The notes beneath the pieces are model-generated. The model ran no database searches. It saw only the letters and a list, made by a program, of their open reading frames with translations, and was not told where the DNA came from. The position numbers were made by a program, and so were the translations under genes. A stretch of DNA of 64,000 nucleotides from UBA12170 sp964293475 (GTDB taxonomy: Bacteria; Bacteroidota; Bacteroidia; Bacteroidales; UBA12170), in the NCBI GenBank assembly GCA_964293475.1, contig CAXYYJ010000014.1, positions 29,320 to 93,319 of the forward strand, written 5' to 3'. How positions within the stretch are numbered: the first letter of the stretch is position 1; the number at the start of each line of letters is the position of its first letter. Of the stretch, positions 1 through 9,204 are shown one piece after another.

Positions 1-1037
1 CCGAAGCGGGGAATGATGAAGATGGAAGAATTAAATCGGCCTTGGGAATTGGCTATCTCTTGAGTTGTGGAATTGGTGAAACCATTCGGGTATCGCTCAC
101 CGAAGAGCCTGAAGTGGAAATTCCTGTTGCCAGAAAAATTGTAGAAATTGCTCAAAAAAATCTTTGGCTTAACAATATTTCGGTCACTTCAATCTATTCG
201 CGGCGGAAAAGTTTGCCAGTACTAAATATTGGTAATCAACTAATTCCAATGGTCATTGAGACTGGAAAGGGTGAGAATATTACCACTGAAGCTGATTATT
301 TGGTGGACAAGGGGAGCTTGGTTTGGGAATCTAAATCCGGTATAATTTTCCCCTTGAGCTGGTCAGAATTTTTGACTCATGAACCCGTTAACGAAAAGAA
401 TTTCTATGTGACACTGAATCCGCTAACATTCACCGATGCTCAGTTATCCTTACTAAAGCAGAAGCAATTGGTGGTATTGGTGATTCATAAAACCCCCGAA
501 AAACCTGTTCAGGCAGTTCATGATTTAATGAAGAGAATAGAACAGTTGGGAGTTGAAAACCCAGTTGTGCTCAGAATAGACAGCGAAGAAAAAGACTATG
601 AAAACCTGATGCTCGAAGCTACCATTTTGTCCGGTCCCTTTTTGCTTCATGGTCTTTTGGATGGCTTGTGGATAAATTCCCCCGGTTTTAATACGGCATC
701 CATAAGTTTTGGTATACTGCAGGCCAGCCGTCAGCGCATAAGCAAAACAGAGTATATCGCTTGCCCTTCCTGCGGTCGGACTCTTTTTGATATCCAGGAA
801 AAGCTGCGTGAGATACAATTGAAAACCAGGTCGATGGCGGGTTTGAAAATTGCAGTGATGGGTTGTATAGTTAATGGTCTGGGTGAAATGGCCGACGCCG
901 ACTACGGTTATGTGGGAGCAGGCCCGGGCAAGGTAAATATTTATCACCGCCACGAACTCATCAAAAAAAATATACCACAGGATCAGGCAGCGGACGAGCT
1001 ATTATCGCTTATTGACGAAACATATATTATTAATTGA
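1..1037 (+). CDS. ispG: 4-hydroxy-3-methylbut-2-enyl diphosphate synthase, C-terminal part (5' end outside window)
   Basis: This is the penultimate enzyme of the MEP isoprenoid pathway. It reductively opens the cyclic MEcPP ring to HMBPP using a [4Fe-4S] cluster. The reading frame is open from base 3 with no start, so the gene begins upstream. Visible family marks are the EDGRIKSALGIG and GETIRVSLTEEPE stretches that end the TIM-barrel core. Near the end are the cluster cysteines in ACPSCGR (codons around 759-776) and MGCIVNGLGE (around 856-885). Between these blocks lie about 150 extra residues, which match the long IspG form of plants and Bacteroidota that carries an inserted domain. The T9SS gene follows 33 bases later on the same strand. 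The identification is firm; only the N-terminus is missing. Confidence 0.95.
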   Translation, partial: EAGNDEDGRIKSALGIGYLLSCGIGETIRVSLTEEPEVEIPVARKIVEIAQKNLWLNNISVTSIYSRRKSLPVLNIGNQLIPMVIETGKGENITTEADYLVDKGSLVWESKSGIIFPLSWSEFLTHEPVNEKNFYVTLNPLTFTDAQLSLLKQKQLVVLVIHKTPEKPVQAVHDLMKRIEQLGVENPVVLRIDSEEKDYENLMLEATILSGPFLLHGLLDGLWINSPGFNTASISFGILQASRQRISKTEYIACPSCGRTLFDIQEKLREIQLKTRSMAGLKIAVMGCIVNGLGEMADADYGYVGAGPGKVNIYHRHELIKKNIPQDQAADELLSLIDETYIIN

Positions 1038-1070
1038 AGCAGTGAATAGTTAAACCTTAAAATGGCGAGC

Positions 1071-2138
1071 ATGAAAAATATACTATTGGTAATCTTTGGA
1101 ACTTTTTTGCTGGTTTCGGTAAATATTGCACAAAACATTCAGTTGATACATCAAAACCATCTCCTGCAGAATGGCGAAGAAATTATTCTATTGGGACAAT
1201 CTGATTTATTCGATATGGCCATTGATTTGGAAGTGAAAAACAATACGCTGAATACGGCCAGCATTAGTTGTAAGCGCTATGAGCTCGATACTCTCACCAT
1301 GTCGGCGCTATATATGTGCTGGGCCAATTGTACTGTTTTGCCTTTTGGAGGCACTGTTACTCTGGGTCCGCAGGAATCATCGGAATTGTTTAGTGCCCAC
1401 ATCAATCCCAATGGACATTTTGGGGTTGAAAGGAATCTTTATACTTTCTACAACGAGCAAAATCCTGCCGACAGTATGAGTTTTATTGCCGTTTTTACAA
1501 CCACAGATTTTGTCCCCGTGGATGAGCAAGGTGAGCCAATGATTCATCAATCGGTTGAGTTTTGGGGAACGCCCGAAGCAGAAATTGCCTTTGACGGATT
1601 TTTTCTTAGCAATTTGAGTGAAAATGAATTGGAGATTGTGGTGGAACAGGAAATTGTTGAATTGGCCGATGGAGCGGAGGTGAGTTTTCAGTGGGGAGGC
1701 TCAACATATAATCAACTTTCGCAACCGGTAAATTTGCCGGCATTTTCTATTGATTCTTCTTTTTCTGTTGATTATCATGCGGGTTCTGCATTGGGAATCA
1801 GTATTTTAAAGTATCATTTTTTCGAGGAATCTAACCCCGAAAATGCTCATCAACTCACATTGATTTTTAATACAACATCGGTAGGCCTGGCAGAGTCTGA
1901 AACAGAAAATTTTAGGGTTTATCCCAATCCATCCCTCGGGATGCTATTTTTTGATTTCGGGAATGTGATGCAGGATGGCGAGCTTCAGATTTTCAATTCA
2001 TTGGGAAGTCTTATTACTCAAGCACCCATTTATGGTTCTAATGGCGTTTTGACCATTCAATTGGCATCTGGTCAGTATTTTTGCAGAGTGATGCGGAAAA
2101 ATGGGCAGAGTGAATCGAAAAAAATTGTCATCTACTAA
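1071..2138 (+). CDS. secreted protein with T9SS type A C-terminal sorting domain
   Basis: This is an exported protein of about 355 residues with no recognised catalytic domain. The N-terminus MKNILLVIFGTFLL followed by VSVNIAQN is a typical signal peptide. I prefer the ATG at 1071 over the in-frame ATG at 1062 because it places the charged residues directly before the hydrophobic core. The last ~75 residues form a Por-type sorting domain: FRVYPNPSLGMLFFDF, then LQIFNSLGS, and a C-terminal KKIVIY. Such domains direct proteins through T9SS to the cell surface. The middle is beta-rich and has several Cys residues (SCKRYE, MCWANC). It may be cotranscribed with ispG, 33 bases upstream, but there is no functional link. 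Confidence 0.85.
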   Translation: MKNILLVIFGTFLLVSVNIAQNIQLIHQNHLLQNGEEIILLGQSDLFDMAIDLEVKNNTLNTASISCKRYELDTLTMSALYMCWANCTVLPFGGTVTLGPQESSELFSAHINPNGHFGVERNLYTFYNEQNPADSMSFIAVFTTTDFVPVDEQGEPMIHQSVEFWGTPEAEIAFDGFFLSNLSENELEIVVEQEIVELADGAEVSFQWGGSTYNQLSQPVNLPAFSIDSSFSVDYHAGSALGISILKYHFFEESNPENAHQLTLIFNTTSVGLAESETENFRVYPNPSLGMLFFDFGNVMQDGELQIFNSLGSLITQAPIYGSNGVLTIQLASGQYFCRVMRKNGQSESKKIVIY

Positions 2139-2302
2139 ATCATTCTGTTAAAAAGCGGATTATTATTAATTGTTGAAAATTTTCGGCCCTAAGCTTCAAA
2201 CGTTTGCGGAATTGGGATAATACTATAAAATGCTGATATACAGTATTTTAAATTCATTGAAAATATTCGCTATTATTTCAACTTTTCTCATTGGGATTCT
2301 TT

Positions 2303-2310
2303 TAAATTTG
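2303..2310 (+). promoter_or_regulatory. TAnnTTTG promoter element (trkA)
   Basis: TAAATTTG matches the Bacteroidota -7 consensus TAnnTTTG. It lies about 125 bases before the trkA ATG, giving a leader of roughly 115 bases. No clear -33 TTG at the expected spacing was found. The leader contains a perfect 6-bp inverted repeat, GAGAAA-5-TTTCTC, at 2336-2352, which might be an operator or a hairpin. Confidence 0.5.
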
Positions 2311-2435
2311 GAATTTGTATTATGCTTGTGATGGCGAGAAATGTTGTTTCTCTATATTGCCTGGCAACGGTTTTATACAAAGCCAATCCCACGGGGGAAA
2401 AGAATCAGATACATCGCTTTTAAAAGATAAAGCCC

Positions 2436-3779
2436 ATGAAAATAATCATAGCAGGAGATGGAGAAGTTGGATTGCATTTGGCGAAACTTTTGGCTGATGA
2501 TAACCATAATATTACCTTTATCGATCCGCATGAGGATATTATAAATACAGTATCTGCCCACACCGATTTAATGCCTTTGGTGGGTAGCTCCATTTCTGTT
2601 GATGTTCTTGAGGATGCCAATGTTAAAAATGCCGATTTGCTTATTGCTGTGCTTCACGATGAAGCCATTAATTTGCTAACTGCCATCCTTGGGAAGAAAC
2701 TGGGGGCAAAAAAGACCATTGCGCGAATATCGAACCCAGAGTTTTTGAGTAACAGGAATAAAGCTTTATTTTTGGAAAAAGGGGTCGATATTCTTATCAA
2801 TCCAGAGCATGTGGTTGCAAATGAAGTGGTTCAATTGCTCAAGCAAACTGCGGCCACCGAAATATTTGAATTCTCGGGGGGAAAGCTTCAGTTGTTTCTT
2901 ATAAAACTCGACAAACAGGCCTTGGTGGTGAATAAAACCCTCACTCAGATTGCAGCAGAATTTCCAAAACTCGATTTTAGAGCCGTCGCCATTCATAGGA
3001 AGCGTCAAACATTTATCCCCAGCGGAAACGATTATTTTCTCGAAGGCGATTTAGCCTATGTTATCACAAAACCGGGTGGAGTTGAGCTTCTTCTCGAATT
3101 GGGTGGAAAAGAGAATTACAATATCAGAGATATTATGCTCGTAGGCGGAGGTCGAATTGGCCGGTTAACTGCTGCGCAACTTCAGCATAGCTTAAATATC
3201 AAACTTTTCGAAATAGATCCCAAAAGAGCTATGGCATTAACTCATGAACTCGATAAAACCCTGATTATTAATGGAGATGCGCGTGATATGGATTTACTGG
3301 AAGACGAGGGAATAAGAGAAATGGATGCCTTTATAGCAGCTACCAATCATACCGAAACCAATATTCTTACCTGTCTGCATGCCAAAAGCCTGGGAATAAA
3401 GAAAACCATTGCTCTGGTTGAGAATATTGAGTATATAGATATTGCGCAAAACATTGGTATTGATACCATTATCAATAAAAAACTCACAACGGCAAGTGCC
3501 ATAAACCTGTACACCATGGATGCTCAGGTAACCACGGTGAAATGTCTAAGCGGAATCAATGCCGATGTGATTGAGCTGGTTGCCATGCCCAAATCGTACG
3601 TCACAAAAAAACCACTGAAAAATTTAGTAGTTCCTGAAGGAAGTATTATTGGCGGAATTATCAGGGCAAATGAAGGCTATATTGCCACCGGCGATTTCCA
3701 ATTGCAGGAAGGTGATAAAGCCGTAGTTTTTGCGCTTCCACATGCCATTCATAAAGTAAACAAACTTTTTAAAAGCTAA
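2436..3779 (+). CDS. trkA: Trk potassium uptake regulatory subunit TrkA
   Basis: This is the cytoplasmic NAD(H)-binding gating subunit of the Trk K+ transporter, 447 residues, the standard length for a two-module TrkA. Two Rossmann RCK-N modules are visible. The first begins IIAGDGEVGLHLAK (residues 3-16) and ends its second strand with an acidic residue in FIDPHED. The second begins IMLVGGGRIGRLTAAQL near residue 232, with LFEIDPKRA as the matching acidic strand. Each is followed by an RCK-C (TrkA-C) segment; the second ends with GGIIRANEGYIATGDFQLQEGD. Three bases separate its stop from the trkH start, so the two form an operon and a complex. Confidence 0.95.
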   Translation: MKIIIAGDGEVGLHLAKLLADDNHNITFIDPHEDIINTVSAHTDLMPLVGSSISVDVLEDANVKNADLLIAVLHDEAINLLTAILGKKLGAKKTIARISNPEFLSNRNKALFLEKGVDILINPEHVVANEVVQLLKQTAATEIFEFSGGKLQLFLIKLDKQALVVNKTLTQIAAEFPKLDFRAVAIHRKRQTFIPSGNDYFLEGDLAYVITKPGGVELLLELGGKENYNIRDIMLVGGGRIGRLTAAQLQHSLNIKLFEIDPKRAMALTHELDKTLIINGDARDMDLLEDEGIREMDAFIAATNHTETNILTCLHAKSLGIKKTIALVENIEYIDIAQNIGIDTIINKKLTTASAINLYTMDAQVTTVKCLSGINADVIELVAMPKSYVTKKPLKNLVVPEGSIIGGIIRANEGYIATGDFQLQEGDKAVVFALPHAIHKVNKLFKS

Positions 3780-3782
3780 GAA

Positions 3783-5276
3783 ATGCGCAGGCAATCCATG
3801 AATTTCAGAATGATTTTTAGGATCATTAGTCTGCTCTTAATTCAGGTTGGACTTGCCATGCTCACAGCTTTAGCCTTCTCGCTCTATTACCATCCTGAGG
3901 GAATTCACGATTTTCAACTTTTTAAAGGCACTTCTGAGTTTTATCCCATTTTGATGGCCGGGTTACTAACTGTTCTGGTGGGTGCTTTGGGAGCATTTGT
4001 TAACCGGAACGCGCCAAAAACCACCACCCGAAAAGAAGCCTATCTTGTGGTTACTTTTAGCTGGATTGCCATTTCGTTTTTTGGGAGTCTGCCCTTCTAT
4101 TTTAGTGGTTATTTTAATTCGTTCACCGATTGTTTTTTTGAAACAATTTCGGGCTTTACAACTACTGGAGCCAGTATTTTAACCGACATTGAAGTGATAC
4201 CTCATGGCTTGCTTTATTGGCGTTCGCTAACCCATTGGCTTGGGGGAATGGGAGTTATAGTTCTCTCCTTAGCTATTTTGCCCTTGCTTGGAATCGGGGG
4301 AATGCAGCTTTTTTCCGCTGAAGCGCCAGGACCCACAGCCGATAAAATCCATCCCAAAGTAAAAGAAATGGCAAAACGCCTTTGGGGAATTTATACTTTG
4401 GTAACCATAGTGCTCATCGGCTTGTTGATGTTGGGCGAAATGAATTTTTTCGATGCCATTTGTCATGCTTACGCCACCATGGGAACCGGTGGATTTTCCA
4501 CAAAGAATGCAAGTATCATAAATTTTTCAGCATATACTCAATATGTAATTATCTTTTTTATGATGGTAGCTGGTACAAATTTTAACCTGGTTTACTTTGG
4601 TTTGAAGAGAAAGTTTAGCAAAATAAGAAGCAATGAGGAGTTCTTATTTTATATCGCCATTATTGCCATTTCAACACTGTTTATCACCGCTGTTTTGTGG
4701 TTTCAGGAAGGAATGGCTATTGAAAAGACTTTTCGCGATAGCTTGTTTCAGGTGGTCTCAATTATAACCACTACAGGATTTGTAAGCTCCGATTATTTAT
4801 TGTGGCCCTCGCAATTGTGGGTGGTGTTATTTTTGCTGTTTTTTGTTGGAGGGAGTGCAGGTAGTACAGGCGGCGGGGTAAAGGTAATCCGTATCTTGCT
4901 CTTGATTAAAAATAGTCTGCTAGAGTTTAGGCGACTCATTCATCCCCAGGCCATTATACCTGTTCGGCTCAACGGGAAACCCGTAGCTTCAAATACCATA
5001 TTTTTGGTGTTCTCGTTTTTCCTTTTTTATATTTCAACTTTTGTATTTGGGGTGGTATTGCTGATGCTTGTTAATATGGATTTTGTTTCCGCGATTGGAG
5101 CATCTGCCTCAGCATTGGGAAATATTGGTCCCGGATTAGGCAGTGTTGGTCCAGTATTTAATTATGCCCATATTCCAGCTTTTGGTAAGTGGGTTTTATC
5201 TGCACTCATGCTTTTGGGTCGATTAGAGCTATTTACTGTCCTTATCATATTTTCCCCCACCTTCTGGCGAAAATAA
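3783..5276 (+). CDS. trkH: Trk potassium uptake channel subunit TrkH
   Basis: This is the integral membrane K+-translocating subunit, 497 residues with about ten hydrophobic segments. It contains the four degenerate selectivity-filter loops of the Trk/Ktr/HKT superfamily: TTTGAS near residue 125, GTGGFST near 235, TTTGFVSSD near 332 and SALGNIGPGLGSVGP near 445. The glycine-rich GGSAGSTGGGVKVIR segment is typical of the intramembrane gating loop. It directly follows trkA with a 3-base gap, so the pair is almost certainly cotranscribed from the promoter near 2303. An alternative start (MNFRMIF, six codons in) is possible. Confidence 0.94.
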   Translation: MRRQSMNFRMIFRIISLLLIQVGLAMLTALAFSLYYHPEGIHDFQLFKGTSEFYPILMAGLLTVLVGALGAFVNRNAPKTTTRKEAYLVVTFSWIAISFFGSLPFYFSGYFNSFTDCFFETISGFTTTGASILTDIEVIPHGLLYWRSLTHWLGGMGVIVLSLAILPLLGIGGMQLFSAEAPGPTADKIHPKVKEMAKRLWGIYTLVTIVLIGLLMLGEMNFFDAICHAYATMGTGGFSTKNASIINFSAYTQYVIIFFMMVAGTNFNLVYFGLKRKFSKIRSNEEFLFYIAIIAISTLFITAVLWFQEGMAIEKTFRDSLFQVVSIITTTGFVSSDYLLWPSQLWVVLFLLFFVGGSAGSTGGGVKVIRILLLIKNSLLEFRRLIHPQAIIPVRLNGKPVASNTIFLVFSFFLFYISTFVFGVVLLMLVNMDFVSAIGASASALGNIGPGLGSVGPVFNYAHIPAFGKWVLSALMLLGRLELFTVLIIFSPTFWRK

Positions 5277-5418
5277 ACCCCTCCCATATTTTAAATTACG
5301 CTACTCGTTGTGTTATAAATTGGCTGATTTACTGATTTTGGTCTTGCCTCAACCAGTATAATAGTGCTTTAGACTAAGTTCTTGAATTACAATATATTGA
5401 TTTTCAATTATTGGATAA

Positions 5419-7713
5419 TTATTTTATCAGAATTAGTTTTTTGCAGCTCAGATAACTATCTATTTTCATGCAAACAAAATAAACGCCCGATGATAATTGG
5501 GACAAATATTGTTCAGGTATCTTAAAAGAAAATATACCTGGCTGAAATTCTGATTCTGAAAATATTATTATTTCTTTATTGCCTGAGGCATCTTTTATTG
5601 ACAATTCTATATTTGACGATTGTTCAAAGAAGGCAGAAATAGTAATCTGGTCTTTGGCCGGATTTGGATACATATTGAATGAATTACCTTTTTGAATATC
5701 GAAAGAATTGCCTGCTATAATTTGCCCACCTTCCAAAAGTGTGTAGGTGTTATTTACATCGAGGTCTTTAAAGGTTTCGTATATTGGTGGGCTTACAGGC
5801 CATTTCACAACAACAGAATCAATTGTTGAATCACCAAGGCCAAAATGCAGGGTATAAGGATCTCCCATCCTGGCTCCCCGACCTGTATAAACTTCTCGGG
5901 TGAGAATTTGACCGCCGGCATAAACTGTTGCCCGGGCACCAAGTGAATAGGTATTCCCACTGGATGATTGAAGCAAGAGCTTGATATAATGGTTGTTTCC
6001 GGGAGCATTGTTTTTGAATAAAGTAACATATCTGTTATACTGTCCGGTAACAAGGTCAAGTTTGCCATCGTTGTTAAAATCAAACATTAAAGCATCTTCT
6101 CCAGTATTGTAATATTGATTTGGTAAATAGTATTGCGTTTTGAGTTCGAATTTGTGATCTGACTTCTGAATATACAAATCGGAGAATCTGCAGTTGTAAA
6201 AATTTGTAATGTAAAAGTCGAGGAGCCCATCGTTGTCCACATCGCCAAAAACAGCCCCTGCATGGGTTTCTTCAAACTCAATATCATCATCTGTTGTGGG
6301 ACTGCCAATTAGGTCTGTAAATTGGTAATCCGGGGGGCCTTCATTCCGATAAATTGTTGTGCCTCTGTGGTCATAAAGTACAGCATATGAAGGGTGTGCA
6401 AACTGAGGCAGTAACAAATCCATATCCCCGTCATTATCATAATCGGCCCATGCTACACCAGTGCCATGATTGGAGCCCGTTGCGTTTACATCAATCCCTT
6501 TTTCCGCGATAATATTCGTAAACGTTCCGTTACCGTTGTTGTGCCAGAATTCATCTCTTTCAAGATAGTAGTTTGTAACAAATAGGTCTTGAAACCCATC
6601 ATCGTTGTAATCAACAAATTGAGAAGCCCTTGTTCGGCGTAGATTCTGATCTGATGTAGAATAAAGCGTGGTGGTGATATCGGTTAAAGTAAAATCACCA
6701 TTGTTTTTGTAAAAATAATTAGGAAGAGGGCTGGGGTATGTTTTCCACAATCTGCCAATAAAAAGATCCGGAAATTTATCATTATCAATATCAGCTACGC
6801 TAAATGTTTGGGTGCCATCGTAGCCATAACTTACGCTGGATGTGGCAGCACAAAAATGAGTAAAAGTTTCATCGCCATTGTTCCGATAAATGATAACAGA
6901 ATCAATTAAAACGAAAACAATATCAAGAAGCCCGTCGTTGTTCATATCGGCAAAGGCACTGGCATAGGGGTTGCCAGTAATGCCTGCCGATTCAGTAATA
7001 TTTACAAAAGTGCCATTCTCGTTTTTATATAGCAGATTTCTGCGGATAAAATCATCCCATCCATCATTGTTAAAATCTCCTACCGATGCCCCGCGGTTTG
7101 AATAGTCATCAGAAAGAATGCCGCTCGCGCTGGTATATTCTTCGAAATATGAAGGGTAAGGAATAGATTCATAGTCAATAATAACATCAATTTTAAAAGC
7201 ATTTGTTCTATAAGTGGTTGTTCCGGCATTGTTTTGCAGATACTCGAAATAAAAATCTCCCCCGCTGGACCCGGCAAGACAGAAAGGGGGGTAGTCCACA
7301 TTATCCGATGCAAGCATTGCCCCGTTCTGAAAATTGTCGATCCAGATAAAAAATTGATTGTTATCGACATGCACTGGCGATGGCAAGGTGATTATTATAT
7401 TTTCATCTCCTGCCATTGTCTTTTGAATTGTTATAGGGGTGGTTAAATTCTGTTTTAATTGGGGAATTATATTACCCCCTTCATGTCCGTAAATATTCAG
7501 AATCGCAGAACCGTCAGGATTATCACCCCCCAGAGTGATTATCAGCGAAATTATATTCCCCGGATTGGGTAAATTAAACCGAGCAATCTGATTGGGATAC
7601 GTCTGATAATAAATAGATGGAGTTCCAGGGGTATAGTGTCTGAGGGTGTCAATAGACGAAAAAGCGGGTGAGCTTAAGAGAGCTACGAGCAAGGCAAATA
7701 TAAATTTTTTCAT
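5419..7713 (-). CDS. secreted FG-GAP/VCBS repeat protein with UnbV (ASPIC) domain and T9SS sorting domain
   Basis: This is a 764-residue exported protein of the CRTAC1-like type. A signal peptide (MKKFIFALLVALLSSPAFS) is followed by a beta-rich N-terminal part. From about residue 200 to 575 come repeated FG-GAP/VCBS beta-propeller blades, each with a calcium-loop-like D-x-D/N-x-D-G motif, for example DFNNDGWDDF, DMNNDGLLD, DIDNDKFPD, DYDNDGDMD, DVDNDGLLD and DFNNDGKLD. Around residues 580-665 an UnbV/ASPIC domain follows (GARATVYAGG, LHFGLGD, VVVKWP). The final ~75 residues are a T9SS sorting domain (FNMYPNPAKDQITIS). It probably acts at the cell surface, possibly in adhesion or substrate binding. 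No catalytic site was recognised. Confidence 0.88.
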   Translation of the reverse strand: MKKFIFALLVALLSSPAFSSIDTLRHYTPGTPSIYYQTYPNQIARFNLPNPGNIISLIITLGGDNPDGSAILNIYGHEGGNIIPQLKQNLTTPITIQKTMAGDENIIITLPSPVHVDNNQFFIWIDNFQNGAMLASDNVDYPPFCLAGSSGGDFYFEYLQNNAGTTTYRTNAFKIDVIIDYESIPYPSYFEEYTSASGILSDDYSNRGASVGDFNNDGWDDFIRRNLLYKNENGTFVNITESAGITGNPYASAFADMNNDGLLDIVFVLIDSVIIYRNNGDETFTHFCAATSSVSYGYDGTQTFSVADIDNDKFPDLFIGRLWKTYPSPLPNYFYKNNGDFTLTDITTTLYSTSDQNLRRTRASQFVDYNDDGFQDLFVTNYYLERDEFWHNNGNGTFTNIIAEKGIDVNATGSNHGTGVAWADYDNDGDMDLLLPQFAHPSYAVLYDHRGTTIYRNEGPPDYQFTDLIGSPTTDDDIEFEETHAGAVFGDVDNDGLLDFYITNFYNCRFSDLYIQKSDHKFELKTQYYLPNQYYNTGEDALMFDFNNDGKLDLVTGQYNRYVTLFKNNAPGNNHYIKLLLQSSSGNTYSLGARATVYAGGQILTREVYTGRGARMGDPYTLHFGLGDSTIDSVVVKWPVSPPIYETFKDLDVNNTYTLLEGGQIIAGNSFDIQKGNSFNMYPNPAKDQITISAFFEQSSNIELSIKDASGNKEIIIFSESEFQPGIFSFKIPEQYLSQLSSGVYFVCMKIDSYLSCKKLILIK

Positions 7714-7758
7714 AGGTAAGAGCGGAATTGAAAAGTCAATAGTTATATCTTATCCATG

Positions 7759-7766
7759 CAAAAATA
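7759..7766 (-). promoter_or_regulatory. TAnnTTTG promoter element (FG-GAP gene)
   Basis: Read on the minus strand this is TATTTTTG, a perfect TAnnTTTG box. It would give a leader of about 40 bases before the start codon at 7713. Confidence 0.5.
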
Positions 7767-7797
7767 GGTGTCGTCATTTTAGTTAAATTGTAAAAAT

Positions 7798-8646
7798 TTA
7801 ACCATCACCAAGAAATATCCAGTTAATGGTTCCCTCGTGACTTGATTTAAGTTTTTTGAAAAATTCCCTTGGCGTATACCCTGTTAATGATTTAAAATCC
7901 TTAATCATATGTGATTGGTCGAAATAGCTTGATGCATAGGTTATGTCAGTAAGATTATTATGGCAGTTTTCAATAGCCTTTTGATTTAACGCATTCCTGA
8001 ATCGAACAATTTTTCGGAAATCGGATGGGGTTTTGCCAATATGCTTTTCAAAATGCTTTATCAAAGTTTTTTGTGTAATTCTATTCTTTTTGGCAATTTC
8101 TGCAATAGATAATTCATCATTATTTGGTAACAGCATATCGTTGAGAGCCTGAAAGAGAAATGGGTGATTTACGCCTTTCAATTTGTTCATCCAATAAGTT
8201 TCCATTGCAAGAATCTTTTCCCCATCATTTTGAAGTTGCATAACCGATTTCATGTTTTCCAGATAGTCGTCGAAGGGAATAAAATTGTCGTTTATAACTT
8301 TATTATTCGCATAGTTGATAATAGGATGTGATAGAAATGCATTGAGGCCTAAAGGTTTAAAGCAAATAGTGATTTCTTTGGCAGCACCGGTATATTCAAT
8401 TAACAATGGTTGTTTATATCGGACAGCAAGTCCTGATTCAACTTCGTTATTTGCATCAAATTCAACAATGATTTTGTTACCAATGGCTTTAATAGCAGCG
8501 TTTTGACTAATGGATACCATTGAATAAATATTGGGGAATGTTAAATAATGTATGACTCCTTCCTCTGCTTGTTTCGTGAGAACATAGAAAAATTCAATGA
8601 AATTTTTCAAAATAATATTGGATGGTTTGAATAGCTGTATCTGCAT
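7798..8646 (-). CDS. AraC-family transcriptional regulator
   Basis: This is a 282-residue DNA-binding regulator. The C-terminal ~100 residues hold the two helix-turn-helix units of AraC/XylS proteins. The first is in SIAEIAKKNRITQKTLIKHFEKHIGKT and the second in ITYASSYFDQSHMIKDFKSLTGYTPREFFKK, where the F-x-Q-S-H-x-x-x-x-F-K pattern is characteristic. The N-terminal ~170 residues resemble the small beta-rich sensor seen in Bacteroidota AraC proteins (AKEITICFKPLGLNAFL). Its ligand and targets are unknown. An inverted repeat lies about 50 bases upstream of its start and may be an operator. Confidence 0.85.
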   Translation of the reverse strand: MQIQLFKPSNIILKNFIEFFYVLTKQAEEGVIHYLTFPNIYSMVSISQNAAIKAIGNKIIVEFDANNEVESGLAVRYKQPLLIEYTGAAKEITICFKPLGLNAFLSHPIINYANNKVINDNFIPFDDYLENMKSVMQLQNDGEKILAMETYWMNKLKGVNHPFLFQALNDMLLPNNDELSIAEIAKKNRITQKTLIKHFEKHIGKTPSDFRKIVRFRNALNQKAIENCHNNLTDITYASSYFDQSHMIKDFKSLTGYTPREFFKKLKSSHEGTINWIFLGDG

Positions 8647-9121
8647 ATCTTATTGAGCAAGTATCTTATGAATGAGCTCACTGTTGTAAAATCGGATTAG
8701 AAAAACCAATAAGGATTCTAATAATGCGATTGGTAAAGTAATCATTAAATTAAGCTGATGAACGTTAAAAAAAAGACTTAAGCATCAAATCATAGGGTTT
8801 TTTAAGTCCTTTTTAATAATCAAAGCCAAGACAAAAATAAGAAAATAAATTTTGCAAGGTGCCTGAATTATAAAGAGGAAAGGTACTTGTTTCAGATGAT
8901 ATGCATTGCAAGTTGAATATATGCATCAGACGAACCTGAGTAATTACGTGGTTTTTTATGGTTAATGAATTATATAAATTTCAGTCAAAGCTGAATGCTT
9001 TTTCCATTTTTTCTTATTTAAATTAGGACAAAATGGGCTTTTTATACTTAAAAACGACAATATGGCATTTTGTAATTGTTATAAAGTGACATAATGGCGC
9101 AATAAATTCTAAATATTACCA

Positions 9122-9138
9122 CTGGCACAGGAATTGAA
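9122..9138 (+). promoter_or_regulatory. sigma-54-like -24/-12 element upstream of hsp20
   Basis: CTGGCACAGGAATTGAA resembles the sigma-54 consensus TGGCAC-N5-TTGCA, with an intact -24 half and correct spacing. The -12 half reads TTGAA rather than TTGCA, which is a significant mismatch. It lies about 67 bases upstream of the hsp20 start and no TAnnTTTG element was seen there. No enhancer site could be verified. Confidence 0.3.
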
Positions 9139-9193
9139 AATCTCCCATCAGAAATGAAAACAAAAAAAAGTAATAAACAAACAAAATAAAAAC

Positions 9194-9200
9194 AGGAGGT
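9194..9200 (+). promoter_or_regulatory. strong Shine-Dalgarno sequence of hsp20
   Basis: AGGAGGT is a near-perfect Shine-Dalgarno sequence, 4 bases before the ATG at 9205 and 7 before the ATG at 9208. This is unusual here because most genes in the window have no such site. It suggests high translation of the chaperone. Confidence 0.6.
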
Positions 9201-9204
9201 TATT

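Larger units (their letters stand above)
8647..9204. other. 558-base intergenic region between the AraC-type gene and hsp20
   Basis: No coding potential was seen. A 7-bp inverted repeat ATTAGAA-13-TTCTAAT lies at 8696-8722, upstream of the AraC-type gene, and two ATGCAT palindromes start at 8901 and 8921. Near hsp20 there is a sigma-54-like element and a strong ribosome binding site, listed separately. Nothing else is recognisable. Confidence 0.5.

Noticed and set aside
2315..2497. 60-codon frame in the trkA leader
   Set aside because: It overlaps the trkA start in another frame and has no recognisable features. A regulatory leader peptide was considered, but nothing supports one.
5277..5418. 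Search for a terminator between the convergent trkH and FG-GAP genes
   Set aside because: No convincing stem with a T-run was found.
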